64,000 nucleotides of DNA from Lamellibrachia columna (Eukaryota; Annelida; Polychaeta; Sabellida; Siboglinidae), in assembly GCA_963662155.1 (NCBI GenBank), contig OY759272.1:49249566-49313565 (forward strand). The letters are read 5' to 3'. Every line of letters begins with the position of its first letter. Within the stretch, counting starts at the first letter, position 1. Below the pieces are notes generated by a model that was not told the origin of the DNA, did no database searches, and saw only the letters and a program-made list of their open reading frames with translations. Below are positions 44,640 through 56,439 of this stretch, in pieces. Both the position numbers and the translations under genes were made by a program.

Positions 44640-46400
44640 AAGACACAAACATAGATTTGACCAAAGAGTATAATAATAAATCTATGACTGAATTGTGGGA
44701 ACATTTCAAGCAGTGTTATACAACAAAAATATAGAGCCGGGATCTAGATTAAAACCTCCATAGATATAACTCTTTGCAAAAGGCAAAAAAACAAGTAAAC
44801 GTTCAAAACAAGTAGTGGCAAATAAAAGTGGGCTTTCAGTTGATCATATAACCTATGATTTACAAACAGAAACGCTACAGACTGAAAGGACGCAAATTGC
44901 ACTATGAAGAAAAGTTGGTCGACCAAATAAAAGCTAATGATAAAAGATTCTGGAACTATACTAGACACTTTACCAAAGCATCGTCAACAATTAGTGATCT
45001 TACTTTTGAAGAACTTTTCAGATGATAACAATAAAGTAAAAATATTAAACATTTATTTCATTTCCCGAGCCAGAATTACTACATTCTCTACTATCAACTT
45101 TAGATACCAATGCAAAATGTACACTGTACAATTTAGAAATTTTACCCACCGAAGTAAGTTAACTAATTTGAAACCGGACAGAGCTAGTGGTCCAGACTTA
45201 TTAAAGGTAAATGTTTTAAGAAACTACTGAGCCTTTTATATTCCTTTAGCGTTTGATATTCCTTTTGCCTTTGACATTCCTTTATACTATGTACTTAACA
45301 AATCCACACAAACAAGCCAAATACCACAAGATTGGAGGGATTCAAATGTAACACCAATCCACAAAAAAGGCACACGAAACAAGTGCAACTATTACATATC
45401 AGTGTCACTCATATTGCATGTGGTTAAACTACTGGAAAGAAACAAGACCGTTTGCTTACTTTGACTTTTCAAAGCCATTGGACACTGCATCTCATAAACG
45501 ATTGATATATAAATTAAGTCAATATGGTATTAAAGGCAAATTGGTACTATGGATTCAATCTTTCCTAACATGTAGAAGGCAGAGGGTAGTCCAAAGAAAT
45601 GTTCATTCATCATGGAAAAATGCCAGAAGTGGGATCAATTCTATGGCCGTTACTATTTTGTTATTTTTAAACGATCTACCCGACTCAGTCAAGGCAACGG
45701 CCAAACTGATACACAGATCTGGTCAAATATATCTGCATTAGCTGACTGTGAAGCTCTCCAAGGTGATCTAAGCAAATTTGCAGTTTGGTCAAAAACTTGG
45801 TCTATTAAACTTCAATGCCACAAAACGCGTAGTCCTTAAAATAAGACAACGCCTTAGCTATTCACACTAATTAATGGAGAATATTGAAGTTGTAGAAGAG
45901 CAAAAGTATTTCGGAATCACCATCTGTGAAAACCTAAAACCAAGCACCCACGTCAAATATAACACAACAAAGGCAAATCATAGGATAGGACTAATTAAGC
46001 GATGCTTTGAAAGTAGATAGGAAAATATTATAAATACCTTACACGAATCAATGATACGACCAATGATAAGACCAGTACTTATGCATCGCCTGTTTGGAAC
46101 CCTTTCTACAGAAAGGATGTAGATGAATTTAAGAAAGTTCAGAAGAGAACACTGAAACTCAGCAGAAAACTTATCGAATCAATTCCTTTGGAAAAGAGAC
46201 GACTTGAGGCGGACCTCTGTGAGGTATATAAATATCTCAGTGGCCTAAACAGGAATAACCAAGAACATTTTCCTATCGATGTAGCAGCAATCTGAACACC
46301 TTCAAAACGAAATGAAAAAATTTGAAAAGAACAGTAGGCTGACCAATTCTTGGCGTCAGAAAAACTAACTCAGTGAAACAATGCAACTCAAGTCGTCCTT
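44640..46400 (+). mobile_element. Decayed LINE reverse transcriptase
   Basis: Plus-strand fragments in changing frames: AYFDFSKPLDTASHKRLIYK, LSQYGIKGKLVLWIQSFLTC, RRQRVVQRNVHSSWKNARSG, then LNDLPDSVKATAKL, DCEALQGDLSKFAVWSKTW and VDEFKKVQKRTLKLSRKLIE. These are RT motifs 3 to the thumb in order. The catalytic FADD block is deleted, between TAKL and the SNISALADCE segment. Many stops; inactive. A different family from the intact CR1. Confidence 0.8.
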
Positions 46401-46589
46401 TATGTTTTGTTGGAGGGCATGCTATGGCTTCCACACATTAATGCATGCAGATCAATTATGAATGTGTATATAAAGCAGGAGATACAACTTATTTTAACAC
46501 AAAGAAAGCTTAAAGCACGGTATCAAAGATTAAACTGTGCCGACTTTGCGATCTGAAAAAGTAACGGGACGTGAGTTTCGTGGATGCAG

Positions 46590-47461
46590 TTCCAGATCTG
46601 TGGAATAACAAGTAAGTGGCAATGTGCGAACTGACCAGTGAGAACACTTTGAGTGGACTTTAAATTTAAAAACTAGAAATGCTATTAGAGGTTATTTCAT
46701 ATATTTTATCGCCAAGCTCTTATCTAACCTATTGGTCATTCAAGACAATGTTTAAATTTAATGTGACTAAATATAATATAATTGCAGTGTAATTATTTAA
46801 ATACATACCCAACTGTTATCCACCAAAGACAGAACTGACGACGGACCCGATGGGTAGACATATTATAAGGAGACTTCAATGGCCTAACTGAACTGATGAT
46901 GGACCCGATGGGTAGACAGATTGTAAGGAGAATTCAATTGCCTAACGGAGGTTGTGGCTATAAATCATCATTATCAACATTGCCTACATACTATAATAGC
47001 AAATGGATACAATGAAGAAATGTCTTAAATATTTGTATATCCCAATAAAAATAAATCATATTATATAAATCTGAATATGAGTATACTGGAAGTAAATGCA
47101 CGAAGTTGATTTAAACCACGATGATTAAAATCAGTGATAATACAAATAATTATACAATCAAGAACATCAGTAATATATTTTTAATTAGATACACATTCAA
47201 TGTATGCAATTCAATTTCACAAAATCATTAATTGAAAAGAAATAACACGCAAGTTGCACATCAACTCTTTATTGCAAAAATGACAATCCCCGCCTTCTCC
47301 CGATTAAATAAGTGAGACAACATCAACCTTCAGTAAGTACACTACAGCATGATAAGTAAACACGTAATGTAAACCAGCGAACAGCCACACTGTAAAACTA
47401 TTCCATGAGAAATAAATAGAGGTTGCTATCCATAACGTAGAGAGAACTCCATGTAGCTTAA
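46590..47461. other. Segment-duplication copy 2, flank (matches 29130-30728)
   Basis: Begins with a short piece of the LINE-end repeat of 26.5/29 kb and continues collinear with the copy-1 flank, including two units of the 66-bp repeat (46830-46945). Confidence 0.7.
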
Positions 47462-47545
47462 ACATATGATATCGCTCTGGTGAAACAAAGAATATGACCA
47501 TCAACGGTCGTACACAAACAACTACGTCACAGCCTTGTGCAAGAA
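47462..47545. repeat. Single unit of the 83-bp repeat
   Basis: The one-copy counterpart of the eight-copy array at 30729-31392. Confidence 0.9.
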
Positions 47546-48161
47546 CCTCTTGCTTAAGAAACTATGACAAACGGGAGTCTGATATAAAGTATACAATAGT
47601 CCTTTCTAGGCCGCGGTTCTGGAGGAAATATTCACACTGATCAACAATTATTTGTCTTGTGACCTCTACATCACGACTGAAAATTGTCACATTTGTCGAA
47701 TTTCTCCCCACAGCTAATCTCCATTATGTATAAAATGTGTCACATAGGAGTCACAGTTATAGGGTTTGTACCAGTATGCATATGGGTTTGCAAATGATAA
47801 TATAAACGACTTCTCTATAGAAAGTGGCATCTCAGGTATCACATTTAAAGATATTCTCCCCTTTATTAGAACGTACCGTTCTTCACCTTACTACCATATA
47901 TGGACTATGATCCACAAGAGTCGAACTGCAATGGCTTTAAAAGTTTAAGCCACCAGTGTATGGAACATTTTTCCATAACCATCACATTTGAATAATTTCT
48001 CAACAGTACAAATGCGCACATTCACATTTAAAGTACTTTTATTTATAAACTATTCCAACAGGTGTCACAAACGAAGGATTTATTCAAACTACAACTTTCT
48101 GAGAATTTGCACCACAGGTATAATATATATATATTTATATATTCCATGGATAATCACATTA
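47546..48161 (-). pseudogene. Decayed downstream fingers of zinc-finger copy 2
   Basis: Collinear with 31393-32325, with finger-linker remnants and stops. TATA-rich run at 48121-48145. Confidence 0.5.
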
Positions 48162-49295
48162 CTAGGGTTTCTCCCAAATATGGACACGGATATGTTTCTT
48201 CAAATTACCACTTTGTGAGAATTGTGCACAACATGTATCACATTTGTAGGGTTTCTCCCCAGTGTGGATACGGACATGTGTCTTCAAATGACCACTTCTT
48301 GAGAATTGTGCACAACAGGTATCACATTTGTAGGGTTTCTCTCCAGAATGTATACGGACATGTGTCTTCAAATTAACACTTGTTGAGAATTGTGCACCAC
48401 ATTTACTACATTTGTAGGGTTTCTCTCCAGTATGGATACGGACATGTGTCTTCAAATGACCACTTTGTGAGAATTGTGCACAACAGGTATCACATTTGTA
48501 GGGTTTCTCCCCAGTGTGGATACGGACATGTGTCTTCAAATTACTACTTGATGAGAATTGTGCACAACAGGTATCACATTTGTAGGGTTTCTCTCCAGAA
48601 TGTATACGGACATGTGTCTTCAAATTAACACTTGTTGAGAATTGTGCACCACATGTACTACATTTGTAGGGTTTCTCTCCAGTATGGATACGGACATGTG
48701 TCTTCAAATAACCACTTCTTGACAATTGTGCACCACATGTACTACATTTGCAGGGTTTTTCTCCAGTATGGATACGGACATGTCTCCTCAAACCACTACT
48801 TACTGAGAATTGTACACCACAGGTATCACATTTGTAGGGTTTCTCCCCAGTATGGATACGGACATGTTTCTCCAAACTACTTTTTTTTTAACACTGTGCA
48901 CCACATATATCACATTTGTAGGGTTTCTCCCCAGTATGGATACGGACATGTGACCTCAAAGTACTACTTACTGAGAATTGCGCACCACAGGTATCACATT
49001 TGTAGGGTTTCTCTCCAGAATGGATACGGACATGTGTCTTCAAACTACCCCTTTGTGAAAATTGTGCACCACATGTATCACATTTGAAAGGTCTCTCCCC
49101 AGTATGGACATGGACATGCCTATTCAAACTACCAATGTGTGAGAAATGTGCACCACAGGTAACACATTTTAAGGGTTTCCTGCCTGTGTGAGAGCATACA
49201 TGTTTTGTTAAACCATGACTACTTAGAAACCGATTTCCACATGTGTCACATATGATAAGTTTCTCAAAGGTATCAGTGTGCACAGTTAAGGGCAT
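48162..49295 (-). pseudogene. C2H2 zinc-finger gene copy 2, about 13 fingers, interrupted by one stop
   Basis: Two frames in the same phase: 135 residues (MPLTVHTDTFEKL, 4 complete fingers and half of a fifth) ending at TAA 48888-48890, then after four codons eight full fingers (48162-48875) ending HIRVHIWEKP. Because both halves are in one frame, the break is a nonsense change in finger 5: GAQC stop KKSSLEKHV where relatives have GAQFS. Several fingers have CDTCCAQF, with an extra Cys. Unlike copy 1, finger sequences are repeated almost exactly within the array ([18 protein letters not shown] occurs twice), suggesting internal conversion or duplication. It could still produce a short 4-finger protein. 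Confidence 0.8.
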
Positions 49296-49978
49296 ATTTA
49301 AATACTACTGTTTCTTACCTGTTCCCCCATTAATCACATTTGAAGTGCATTTCGACAGTCCAAATAGTATTTCTTCAAAGGACAACTGGAACTAAGCTGT
49401 GTTCCACAGGTGTCACACCTACACAGTTTATCACCAGTGTATCTGCACATATGTACTAAGCCACCATTCTGTAAAATCCGTTTTCCAGAATGTCACATTT
49501 GAATGTTTTCTCACCGGTGTGTGTGTATGTGCACCTTTAAGCTGTTGCTGTCCAAATAGCCTTTTCAACAGATTTCACATTGATGTGGTTTCTCACCAGT
49601 GTGAGTGCACACATGTACATATATTAAAGAAGTCCGCATTTGATGGATTTTTCGCCAATGTTAGTTTGCATGCGTAACTTTAAAAAGCTAATCTGAAAAG
49701 ACGGTTTTTGCATTTGTGTCACTTTGAAAGGGTTTTGCACCAGTCTGGGAGTGCAAATGAGTTTTTATGTTACAACTGTGTGAAAACTATGTCACAGCTG
49801 AATGGTTTCCCACCAAAGTGGTTTCTCTTGTGCATCAATCCAAAGATGTGGATATTGTGTGACTTGGCTCGATGTCCTATACTGTGTTGGTGCACTGTCG
49901 CTTTCTGTTGGAAATGTCCCCAGTGAAACCAGTAGAACTGGACATTTGTTATTGTCAACGTTAGTGAGTCTGCAGGTT
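49296..49978 (-). pseudogene. Decayed upstream fingers and flank of copy 2
   Basis: Collinear with 33382-34100. HTGEKPHQC-type remnants, no open frame. Ends at GGTT (49975-49978), the CR1 target site. Confidence 0.6.
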
Positions 49979-50074
49979 TAACAAGATTTAACAAGATTTG
50001 CCATCCAAGCCAAAGGCCCAGATGGCAAGTGGACAAGGAAGCCATTGGCTTATCGAGAGTCCAACAATGTTCAC

Positions 50075-52948
50075 CTACTTATAACCCGCCCTCCTGATAT
50101 ATGTGTCAACCTTGTTTTTAAACATATTCACGCTGCTAGCAGTTACACAATCTGTAGACAGTTTGTTCCATTCATTTATTGTCCTCTGTGAGAACGAGTG
50201 CTTCCTGATGTCCAATCTACATTGATCCTTTACTAATTTTACCTCATGTCCTCTAGTTCTGCTATCCTTCTTGAGTGAGAAAAACATATTTCTATCAATA
50301 TTTTCATACCCATTCAATATCTTAAAAACTTCAATCTGATCTCCTCTTAACCTCCTTGTCTCTAGAGTTGTTAAACCACATTCTTTCAGGCGTTCTTCAT
50401 AACTAAGGTCTCTAAGTTCTGGAATCATTTTAGTTGCTCTCCTTTGTATGCGTTCAAGCGTATCTATATCCTTCTTACGATATGGTCTCCATGCTTGTAT
50501 ACAGTATTCTAAATGAGGTCTAACTATTGCTTTATAAAGAGGTATAATTAACTTTTTTCCCTTATATGTTATGTTTCTTCTAATCAATCCAAGAATTTGA
50601 TTACCCTTTGAAGCTGCAATACCACACTGCTCTGAAACTTTCATATCAGCGCTTATTGTAACTCCTAAGTCCTTTTCTTTTACAGCAGTACCAAGAACAG
50701 TAGCTCCCATTTTATAGTTTACATTCAAGTTCCCATGTCCTGTATGTAGGCATTTACATTTCCCAAAATTGAACAGCATCTGCCATTTCTCAGACCATTT
50801 CACTAATCTGTCTAGATCGTTTTGTAAATGTTGTTTATCACCATCAGTATTAACCTTTCTAAACAGTTTTGTGTCGTCCGCAAATTTCAGTACGTTACTT
50901 GTTATACTCTCGTCCAAGTCATTGATATAAATTAAGAATAATATAGGTCCTAATACTGATCCTTGAGGTACCCCACTCAAAACCGATTTCCAATTTGAAA
51001 CTTCGCCATCTACTACAACTCGTTGTCTTCTGTCAGTCAGCCATTGTTCTATCCAGTCAGTTATGCTATCCCCGATACCATGGGCTTTTAATTTAAGTAG
51101 CAATCTTTGATGTGGCACTTTGTCAAAAGCTTTCTGAAAATCTAAGTAGATAATATCTACTGGCGATCCCATGTCTATCCACTTAGTGATTTCTTCCAAA
51201 AAACATAACATATTTGTTAAGCATGACCTCGCTTTAAGGAATCCATGTTGAGATGAATTTAATAATTTATGCTTAACGAGGAAGTCCACCATATGGTCTT
51301 TAATTAACCTTTCTAATAATTTACAAATCACTGACGTTAAACTCACTGGTCTGTAATTCTCTGACTTATTTCTCGAACCCTTTTTAAATAATGGTATGAT
51401 GTTTGCTTCTTTCCATTCAAACGGAACAACTCCCTCTTTTAATGACAAGTTGAATACTCTTGCAAGTGGTATACTGATTTGATCTACTGTTTCCATTAGT
51501 AATTTTGGAGGAATCCCATCCACTCCCGGTGATTTGTTATCCTTCATTGCCTTTATTTTCCTAGCTACCAATTCTGGAGTTACAACTAACGGTCCTAAAT
51601 AGTCAGATTTAGCCCCCTGAAATTTAGCATCAGCAACTGGTAATGAACTAATATCTTCTTTTGTAAACACTGAACTGAAGTAACCATTTAGGTCTTCCGC
51701 CATTAAAAACCCCTGTGATATTATATTTCCAGCACTGTCTTCTAGAGGTCCAACCTTGTCTTGTACGTTTTGTTTACTCCTGACATATGCATAAAAACTC
51801 TTGCTGTCAGTTTTTATGTTACATGCCAGGTTTTGCTCATAGCTTCTTTTAGATTGTCTGATTTCAGTTGTAGCTGCATTAAGTGCCTCTTTGTATTTTG
51901 CATAGTCTTCTTCCTTTCTGGTACGCCTATAAACCCTCCACATAGTTTGTTTTAGCATTATTTTTCTAATTGCCTCTTTTGACAAGTGTTTCTTTCTACA
52001 CCGTTTTCCTTGTTTTCGGAAGGGAACAAATTTATCAATGATACTCTCAATTTCATATTTTAGAATATTCCAACATTCAATTGCAGTCTTATCCATCAGC
52101 ATGTTATTCCAATCTAGCTGTGCTAAGTATTTTCTCATATCTTTGTAGTTACCTTTGTGGAAGTTTCTCTTGTACGTTTTCTTATTTTTACTTTCTGATT
52201 TTACATTGATGTCAAAATGTATTTGATTATGGTCACTATTACCCAATGGTTCAAATATTTTTACATTGTCCACTAATTCTTGTTGTGATGACAAAACTAT
52301 ATCTAATACATTTTCTCCCCTGGTTGGTTCTAGTACGTGCTGAGTAAGAAAGCTATCCTGGATTAAACATAGAAATTGTTGATCCTCAATCCCTGTGCTC
52401 TCTAGAGAATTCCATTGTATGTGTCCATGGTTAAAATCTCCCATTATGATACATTCCCCTTTACTAACTTCCTTTATAGCGTTTTTTATTTTTGTGTTGT
52501 CCTCTTCGTTTATGTTTGGACTTCGGTAAACTAATCCAATAGTTAATTTTGAATTTCCTGAAACAATTTTGCACCAAACAGCTTCATCGCAATCTGCTTC
52601 CCTTTCTAGTTTTATTTCATAAGCCTGAATAGATTCTTTAACATATAAAATAACTCCCCCGCCCCTTCTTCCTATTCGATCTTTCCTAAACATTACGTAT
52701 CCTGTCAGTCCTAATTCAGCATCTGTTATATCTATGTTAGCCCATGATTCAGTTATACCAATTATGTGAGGGTCAATATCTTCTACCATAATGTTTAATT
52801 CGTTTTTCTTATTTACTATGCTCCTTGCATTTAAACATACGCATCTATAACCTTTTTCAGAGATGATTTTCGGATGATTTGATATTGGTTTATCTGTGCT
52901 AGTGGCCTCTTGTTCTGCTTGAGACACCTCTAGGTAACCCCCCTGCAC
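50075..52948 (-). CDS. CR1 ORF2: endonuclease and reverse transcriptase
   Basis: 957 residues, uninterrupted. N-terminal APE-type endonuclease: ITESW (65-69), GDFNH (170-174), SDHNQIHF (238-245). Reverse transcriptase: SPGVDGIPPKLL (473-484), YLDFQKAFDKVPHQ (601-614), SGVPQGSVLGPILF (658-671), catalytic FADD (689-692). C-terminal TINEWNKLSTDCVTASSVNM region and RRAGYK at the end. It nicks target DNA and copies the element RNA onto it. The first ATG is 2 nt beyond the ORF1 stop, so translation probably depends on reinitiation or a similar coupling. Length and all motifs are normal for CR1, with no damaged residue that I can see. Confidence 0.93.
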   Translation of the reverse strand: MQGGYLEVSQAEQEATSTDKPISNHPKIISEKGYRCVCLNARSIVNKKNELNIMVEDIDPHIIGITESWANIDITDAELGLTGYVMFRKDRIGRRGGGVILYVKESIQAYEIKLEREADCDEAVWCKIVSGNSKLTIGLVYRSPNINEEDNTKIKNAIKEVSKGECIIMGDFNHGHIQWNSLESTGIEDQQFLCLIQDSFLTQHVLEPTRGENVLDIVLSSQQELVDNVKIFEPLGNSDHNQIHFDINVKSESKNKKTYKRNFHKGNYKDMRKYLAQLDWNNMLMDKTAIECWNILKYEIESIIDKFVPFRKQGKRCRKKHLSKEAIRKIMLKQTMWRVYRRTRKEEDYAKYKEALNAATTEIRQSKRSYEQNLACNIKTDSKSFYAYVRSKQNVQDKVGPLEDSAGNIISQGFLMAEDLNGYFSSVFTKEDISSLPVADAKFQGAKSDYLGPLVVTPELVARKIKAMKDNKSPGVDGIPPKLLMETVDQISIPLARVFNLSLKEGVVPFEWKEANIIPLFKKGSRNKSENYRPVSLTSVICKLLERLIKDHMVDFLVKHKLLNSSQHGFLKARSCLTNMLCFLEEITKWIDMGSPVDIIYLDFQKAFDKVPHQRLLLKLKAHGIGDSITDWIEQWLTDRRQRVVVDGEVSNWKSVLSGVPQGSVLGPILFLIYINDLDESITSNVLKFADDTKLFRKVNTDGDKQHLQNDLDRLVKWSEKWQMLFNFGKCKCLHTGHGNLNVNYKMGATVLGTAVKEKDLGVTISADMKVSEQCGIAASKGNQILGLIRRNITYKGKKLIIPLYKAIVRPHLEYCIQAWRPYRKKDIDTLERIQRRATKMIPELRDLSYEERLKECGLTTLETRRLRGDQIEVFKILNGYENIDRNMFFSLKKDSRTRGHEVKLVKDQCRLDIRKHSFSQRTINEWNKLSTDCVTASSVNMFKNKVDTYIRRAGYK

Positions 52949-52950
52949 TT

Positions 52951-54273
52951 CTAGTTTAAAGAATGTTTACTTCCAAAAATATTTGTCATTGTACCCAAGT
53001 CGCTATCTACTGCTGCTGAAAGTTTGTCCGCGAATACTGCCGCCCCCTTTCCACTTAAATGAAGCCCATCCTTCATGTACATATCAGCTCTCCCAACAAA
53101 ACTTCCCCATAAATCCACAAATCCAACTTCCTCTTCCCTACACAGCCTCTGGACTAACATGTTAATTGCCATCCCCCGACAATTTCGATATTTATGACCC
53201 CTCCTGCCCATTACAGGTAAAATCCCTGACAGTATTACCTGCTCAACCCGCGTCTGTTTTAGTGTTCTGACCAACTGCCTATATTTCCTAACTATGGCAG
53301 TTGTACCCTCCCTCTCTACGTTATTTGTCCCTACATGTACTAAAACAGATCCACCCTTACCCGAGCCTACGATGTTTTTTACCCTCTCAGTTATCGCCTC
53401 TATTTTGGCTCCAGGCAAGCAGACCACCACATCATCTCCCTTGTTTAAGACTCTGTCGGTCTTCCTAACTATCGAATCCCCCACAAACACCCTCGCTCTC
53501 TTCCTCACCCCCTCTATCACTGCTGCAGAATAACTCTTCCTTTCGATCCCCTCCATCACATTCTGTCCTGACCCCTTCCCTTCCGTCTCCCCCACTCCCT
53601 TCTCCTTCCCTCCTGTCTCCCCTACTCCCCTCTCCTTCACTCCGGTTGTTTTCCCTCCCGTCTCCCCCACTCCCTTCTCCTTCCCTCCTGTCTCCGCTAC
53701 TCCCCTCTCCTTCACTCCGGTTGTCTTCCCTCCCGTCTCCCCCACTCCCTTCTCCTTCCCTCCTGTCTCCGCTACTCCCCTCTCCTTCACCCCGGTTGTC
53801 TTCCCTCCCGTCTCCCCCACTCCCTTCTCCTTCCCTCCTGTCTCCCCTACTCCCCTCTCTTTCACCCCGGTTGTCTTCCCTCCCGTTCCTTTCCTTCCCG
53901 TCTCCTTACGTCCTGTCTCCCTATGACCTGTCACCTTCCCTCCTCTCAGCTTCCTCCCAGGCTGAGGTGAGCTCTCCCTAGCATCTCTTGTGTCTTTCCC
54001 CACTTTATCGTCTACTGTTCCCTCACCGGAACTACCGGCACAACTCCCCTGTTCCCTTCCCACCATTGCCACAACGAGCAGCCTCAGCTCTTCCAACTCC
54101 ACCTCTAGTTCCTTCATCCTTGCGCATCCCCTACACTCAAAACTAAAACTATCTGCCTGGACCTCAGCCCAGGACTTCTCGCACCCAGACTTGACGAAAT
54201 CTACCCAGTTACTACAACTGCCACAAATTAAGTGCCTTGTGGCCTTTAACTGCCGTTTGCACGGCGCCATCAT
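52951..54273 (-). CDS. CR1 ORF1: zinc-finger and SGNH-esterase-like protein
   Basis: 440 residues. The N-terminus has Cys pairs (C17/C20, C31, C47/C50) as in the PHD-like finger of CR1 ORF1 proteins, followed by a short Leu/Glu coiled coil (RMKELEVELEELRLLVVAM). A low-complexity stretch contains four copies of a 25-residue unit (KTTGVKERGVGETGGKEKGV...). The C-terminal half is an SGNH/GDSL-type hydrolase fold: GDS (265-267), GTNN (315-318), DGLHLSGKG (402-410), so Ser, Asn, Asp and His are all present. The protein probably packages the RNA; the esterase role in retrotransposition is unclear. Confidence 0.88.
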   Translation of the reverse strand: MMAPCKRQLKATRHLICGSCSNWVDFVKSGCEKSWAEVQADSFSFECRGCARMKELEVELEELRLLVVAMVGREQGSCAGSSGEGTVDDKVGKDTRDARESSPQPGRKLRGGKVTGHRETGRKETGRKGTGGKTTGVKERGVGETGGKEKGVGETGGKTTGVKERGVAETGGKEKGVGETGGKTTGVKERGVAETGGKEKGVGETGGKTTGVKERGVGETGGKEKGVGETEGKGSGQNVMEGIERKSYSAAVIEGVRKRARVFVGDSIVRKTDRVLNKGDDVVVCLPGAKIEAITERVKNIVGSGKGGSVLVHVGTNNVEREGTTAIVRKYRQLVRTLKQTRVEQVILSGILPVMGRRGHKYRNCRGMAINMLVQRLCREEEVGFVDLWGSFVGRADMYMKDGLHLSGKGAAVFADKLSAAVDSDLGTMTNIFGSKHSLN

Positions 54274-54995
54274 ACAATTTAGTTTTAATTAGTTTGCTAC
54301 GTTAGCCTTGAATAAGGCTGTTTTTGTGATCAAAAGAACACTTTAGGCTAACAATCCTGCCACCTAGCGAATACGGAGAACACTGTGTAACAAAACAACG
54401 AAGTCAGTGTGTACTAATTTACGCTAAAATCCTGCTGTTAATTCCTTTTTACCGAAAACGTTGACTACCACTATGTCAGATATTACCTTATGTATGTAAT
54501 TTAAGTAAATAAATCACTTTATCTTATATATATATTAGCTAATGTAAACGATAGCTCGATGCACGGGTTGAATGACCTGTAAACAAACTCCCTTTTATCA
54601 CTCGTTGAGTTTGAATCCGGGAAAAAAAAATACTACCTCTGTTAACAACAACGGTTTCTTAATATGTCTACAAGAAGTTGGTGAACAATATATGTATAAT
54701 ACTAATTCTAACCAATATTCACTGTTACTGACTATTCACTATGTTATCTAAATTTTCGAATTGTAAACACCCCTATTAACGCTCGCTGAATTCCCTGACA
54801 GAATCCGAAACTAACTTACTCTAAAATACTCCCTCTGACTAATAATTAACAAAACCTGTTTCCTAATATATGTCTACAATACGTTTGTGTATAATATATA
54901 TGCAATAGTAATACTTATTCTATTTGATATTCCACGTATTTCTGTAAATGATCTACACCAAATTCAAGTCGCTGCACCAAGTCCAAGCACCAAAA

Positions 54996-55890
54996 GGTTC
55001 AACAGTTCATTGTAGACACTTCTGACGCAAACAGCTGTCCACACGCATCAGTCACCTGAAACAACATAAATGTCATGATAAGAAGACAGAATTAAATACA
55101 GTATTAGACATAGCGTCAACAGCTTTAGCACTAGCCCAGAGTATAATGGCAACTGGGTACAATTTTCAATGTGTATGTTTAGTGCAATTTTAAGAGCCAA
55201 ATTATACAGTAACAAATATATTGATATTATATGTCTGATCCCCATTTCAATGGGACCAACAAAAGTGGCTACTGTATGACGTATAGCCCAAAACTGCAAC
55301 CCTTAAAATGTAATGGACTTTTTATTAAAACTCTAACTGTTATCAATTTAAAGTGAAACAAAAATCATTGTTTTGAGTTAATGCACCTATAAGAGTTACA
55401 AAAATATAACTATTTGTGACTACAATTAAGAATATCAGGCCAGTGGTTTACTATGAAAACACACAACAGTTTAATTTCATTGGCCGCGACATACTGTCAG
55501 TTAACCCCATGTCACGAGTGTGGGTAGCGTATCAAAATTCGCTTGTCAAATGTAAATATATTTTATACACATCTTCATATACTTGTCAATAGGATATGGC
55601 CATTTGCGTTGAAACTCTGGTGATGTAACATATGTTGGCCTTTGTTTACAATTACTAAACTAGTCCTCTTGGTGACTAATTACCACGTTTGTTTGGGACT
55701 TTACTTTGGTTCTATGTATAATGACTTCCCTGAAGACACCATTTGTAGTATAATTTCCTGATTTCTACAGAGCTAAGTATGTGTTTATCTGTCTCGCTGG
55801 TTAACATGTAAGTCCTCATGACCACAATCTCCCACTTTTAGAACACATTCTGAGTAAACCCCTGGCATAGCATTCTTGATTTTACTGTTA
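54996..55890. other. Right flank of segment copy 2
   Basis: Continues the paralogous sequence interrupted by the CR1 (matches 34090-34600 and 60460-60960). No gene seen. Confidence 0.6.
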
Positions 55891-55894
55891 AGAA

Positions 55895-56280
55895 GATAGA
55901 ACAAGTGGACAAGGAAGCTATTGGCTTATTGAGAATCCAACAACTGTTAATCTGTATATAACCCACTTTTCTGAGATTTGGTTAACTTTGTTTTTAAATA
56001 TATTTACACTGCTACCATATATTCAATCTGTAGATAAATTGTTTAGTTTATTTACTGACCTTTGTGAAAACACACACTTCCTGATATCCAATTAATAATA
56101 ACCCTTTACCAATTATACTTCGCGTCCTCTAGTTCTACTATCTTGGGTGAGACAAAATGTTCCTATCAATATTTTCATACTAATTCAATATCTTAAAAAT
56201 TTTAATTTGATCACCTGTTAACATCCTTGTCTCAAGAGTTGTTAAGCTTGTATACAGTATTCTTAATGAGACATAACTAC
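55895..56280 (-). mobile_element. Decayed CR1 3' end
   Basis: Minus-strand match to the CR1 3' UTR and last ORF2 codons (ACAAGTGGACAAGGAAGCTA, TTGGCTTATTGAGAATCCAA), with several small deletions. Old copy. Confidence 0.75.
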
Positions 56281-56439
56281 TGCTTCTTACAAAGGTATCA
56301 CTAGTATTATACTAAGTGGTGGGATATCTCCCCTTAAATTCATGTCCAACAGTTATATTGAAAGTGCTTAAATGCCTGTCCAAAGCCCTTTGAGAAAGTC
56401 CCAAGCCCAAAAGTTCTTTAACCATGTCTGGGTGAATGC

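Larger units (their letters stand above)
49979..54995 (-). mobile_element. Intact-looking full-length CR1 retrotransposon (5.0 kb)
   Basis: The borders are fixed by the paralogous empty sites (about 34090 and 60458). The joint TGCAGGTT continues after the element as GGTTCAACAGTTCAT, so AGGTT/GGTT is duplicated (4-5 bp). On the minus strand the order is about 720 bp of 5' region, ORF1, 2 nt, ORF2, 3' UTR and a tail of two TTGTTAAATC-type units. Both ORFs are uninterrupted. Several near-identical truncated copies in this window (for example 36171-36577) suggest the family has been active recently. Confidence 0.93.

Noticed and set aside
53646..53981. Ser/Pro/Leu-rich plus-strand frame
   Set aside because: Antisense of the low-complexity repeats of CR1 ORF1.
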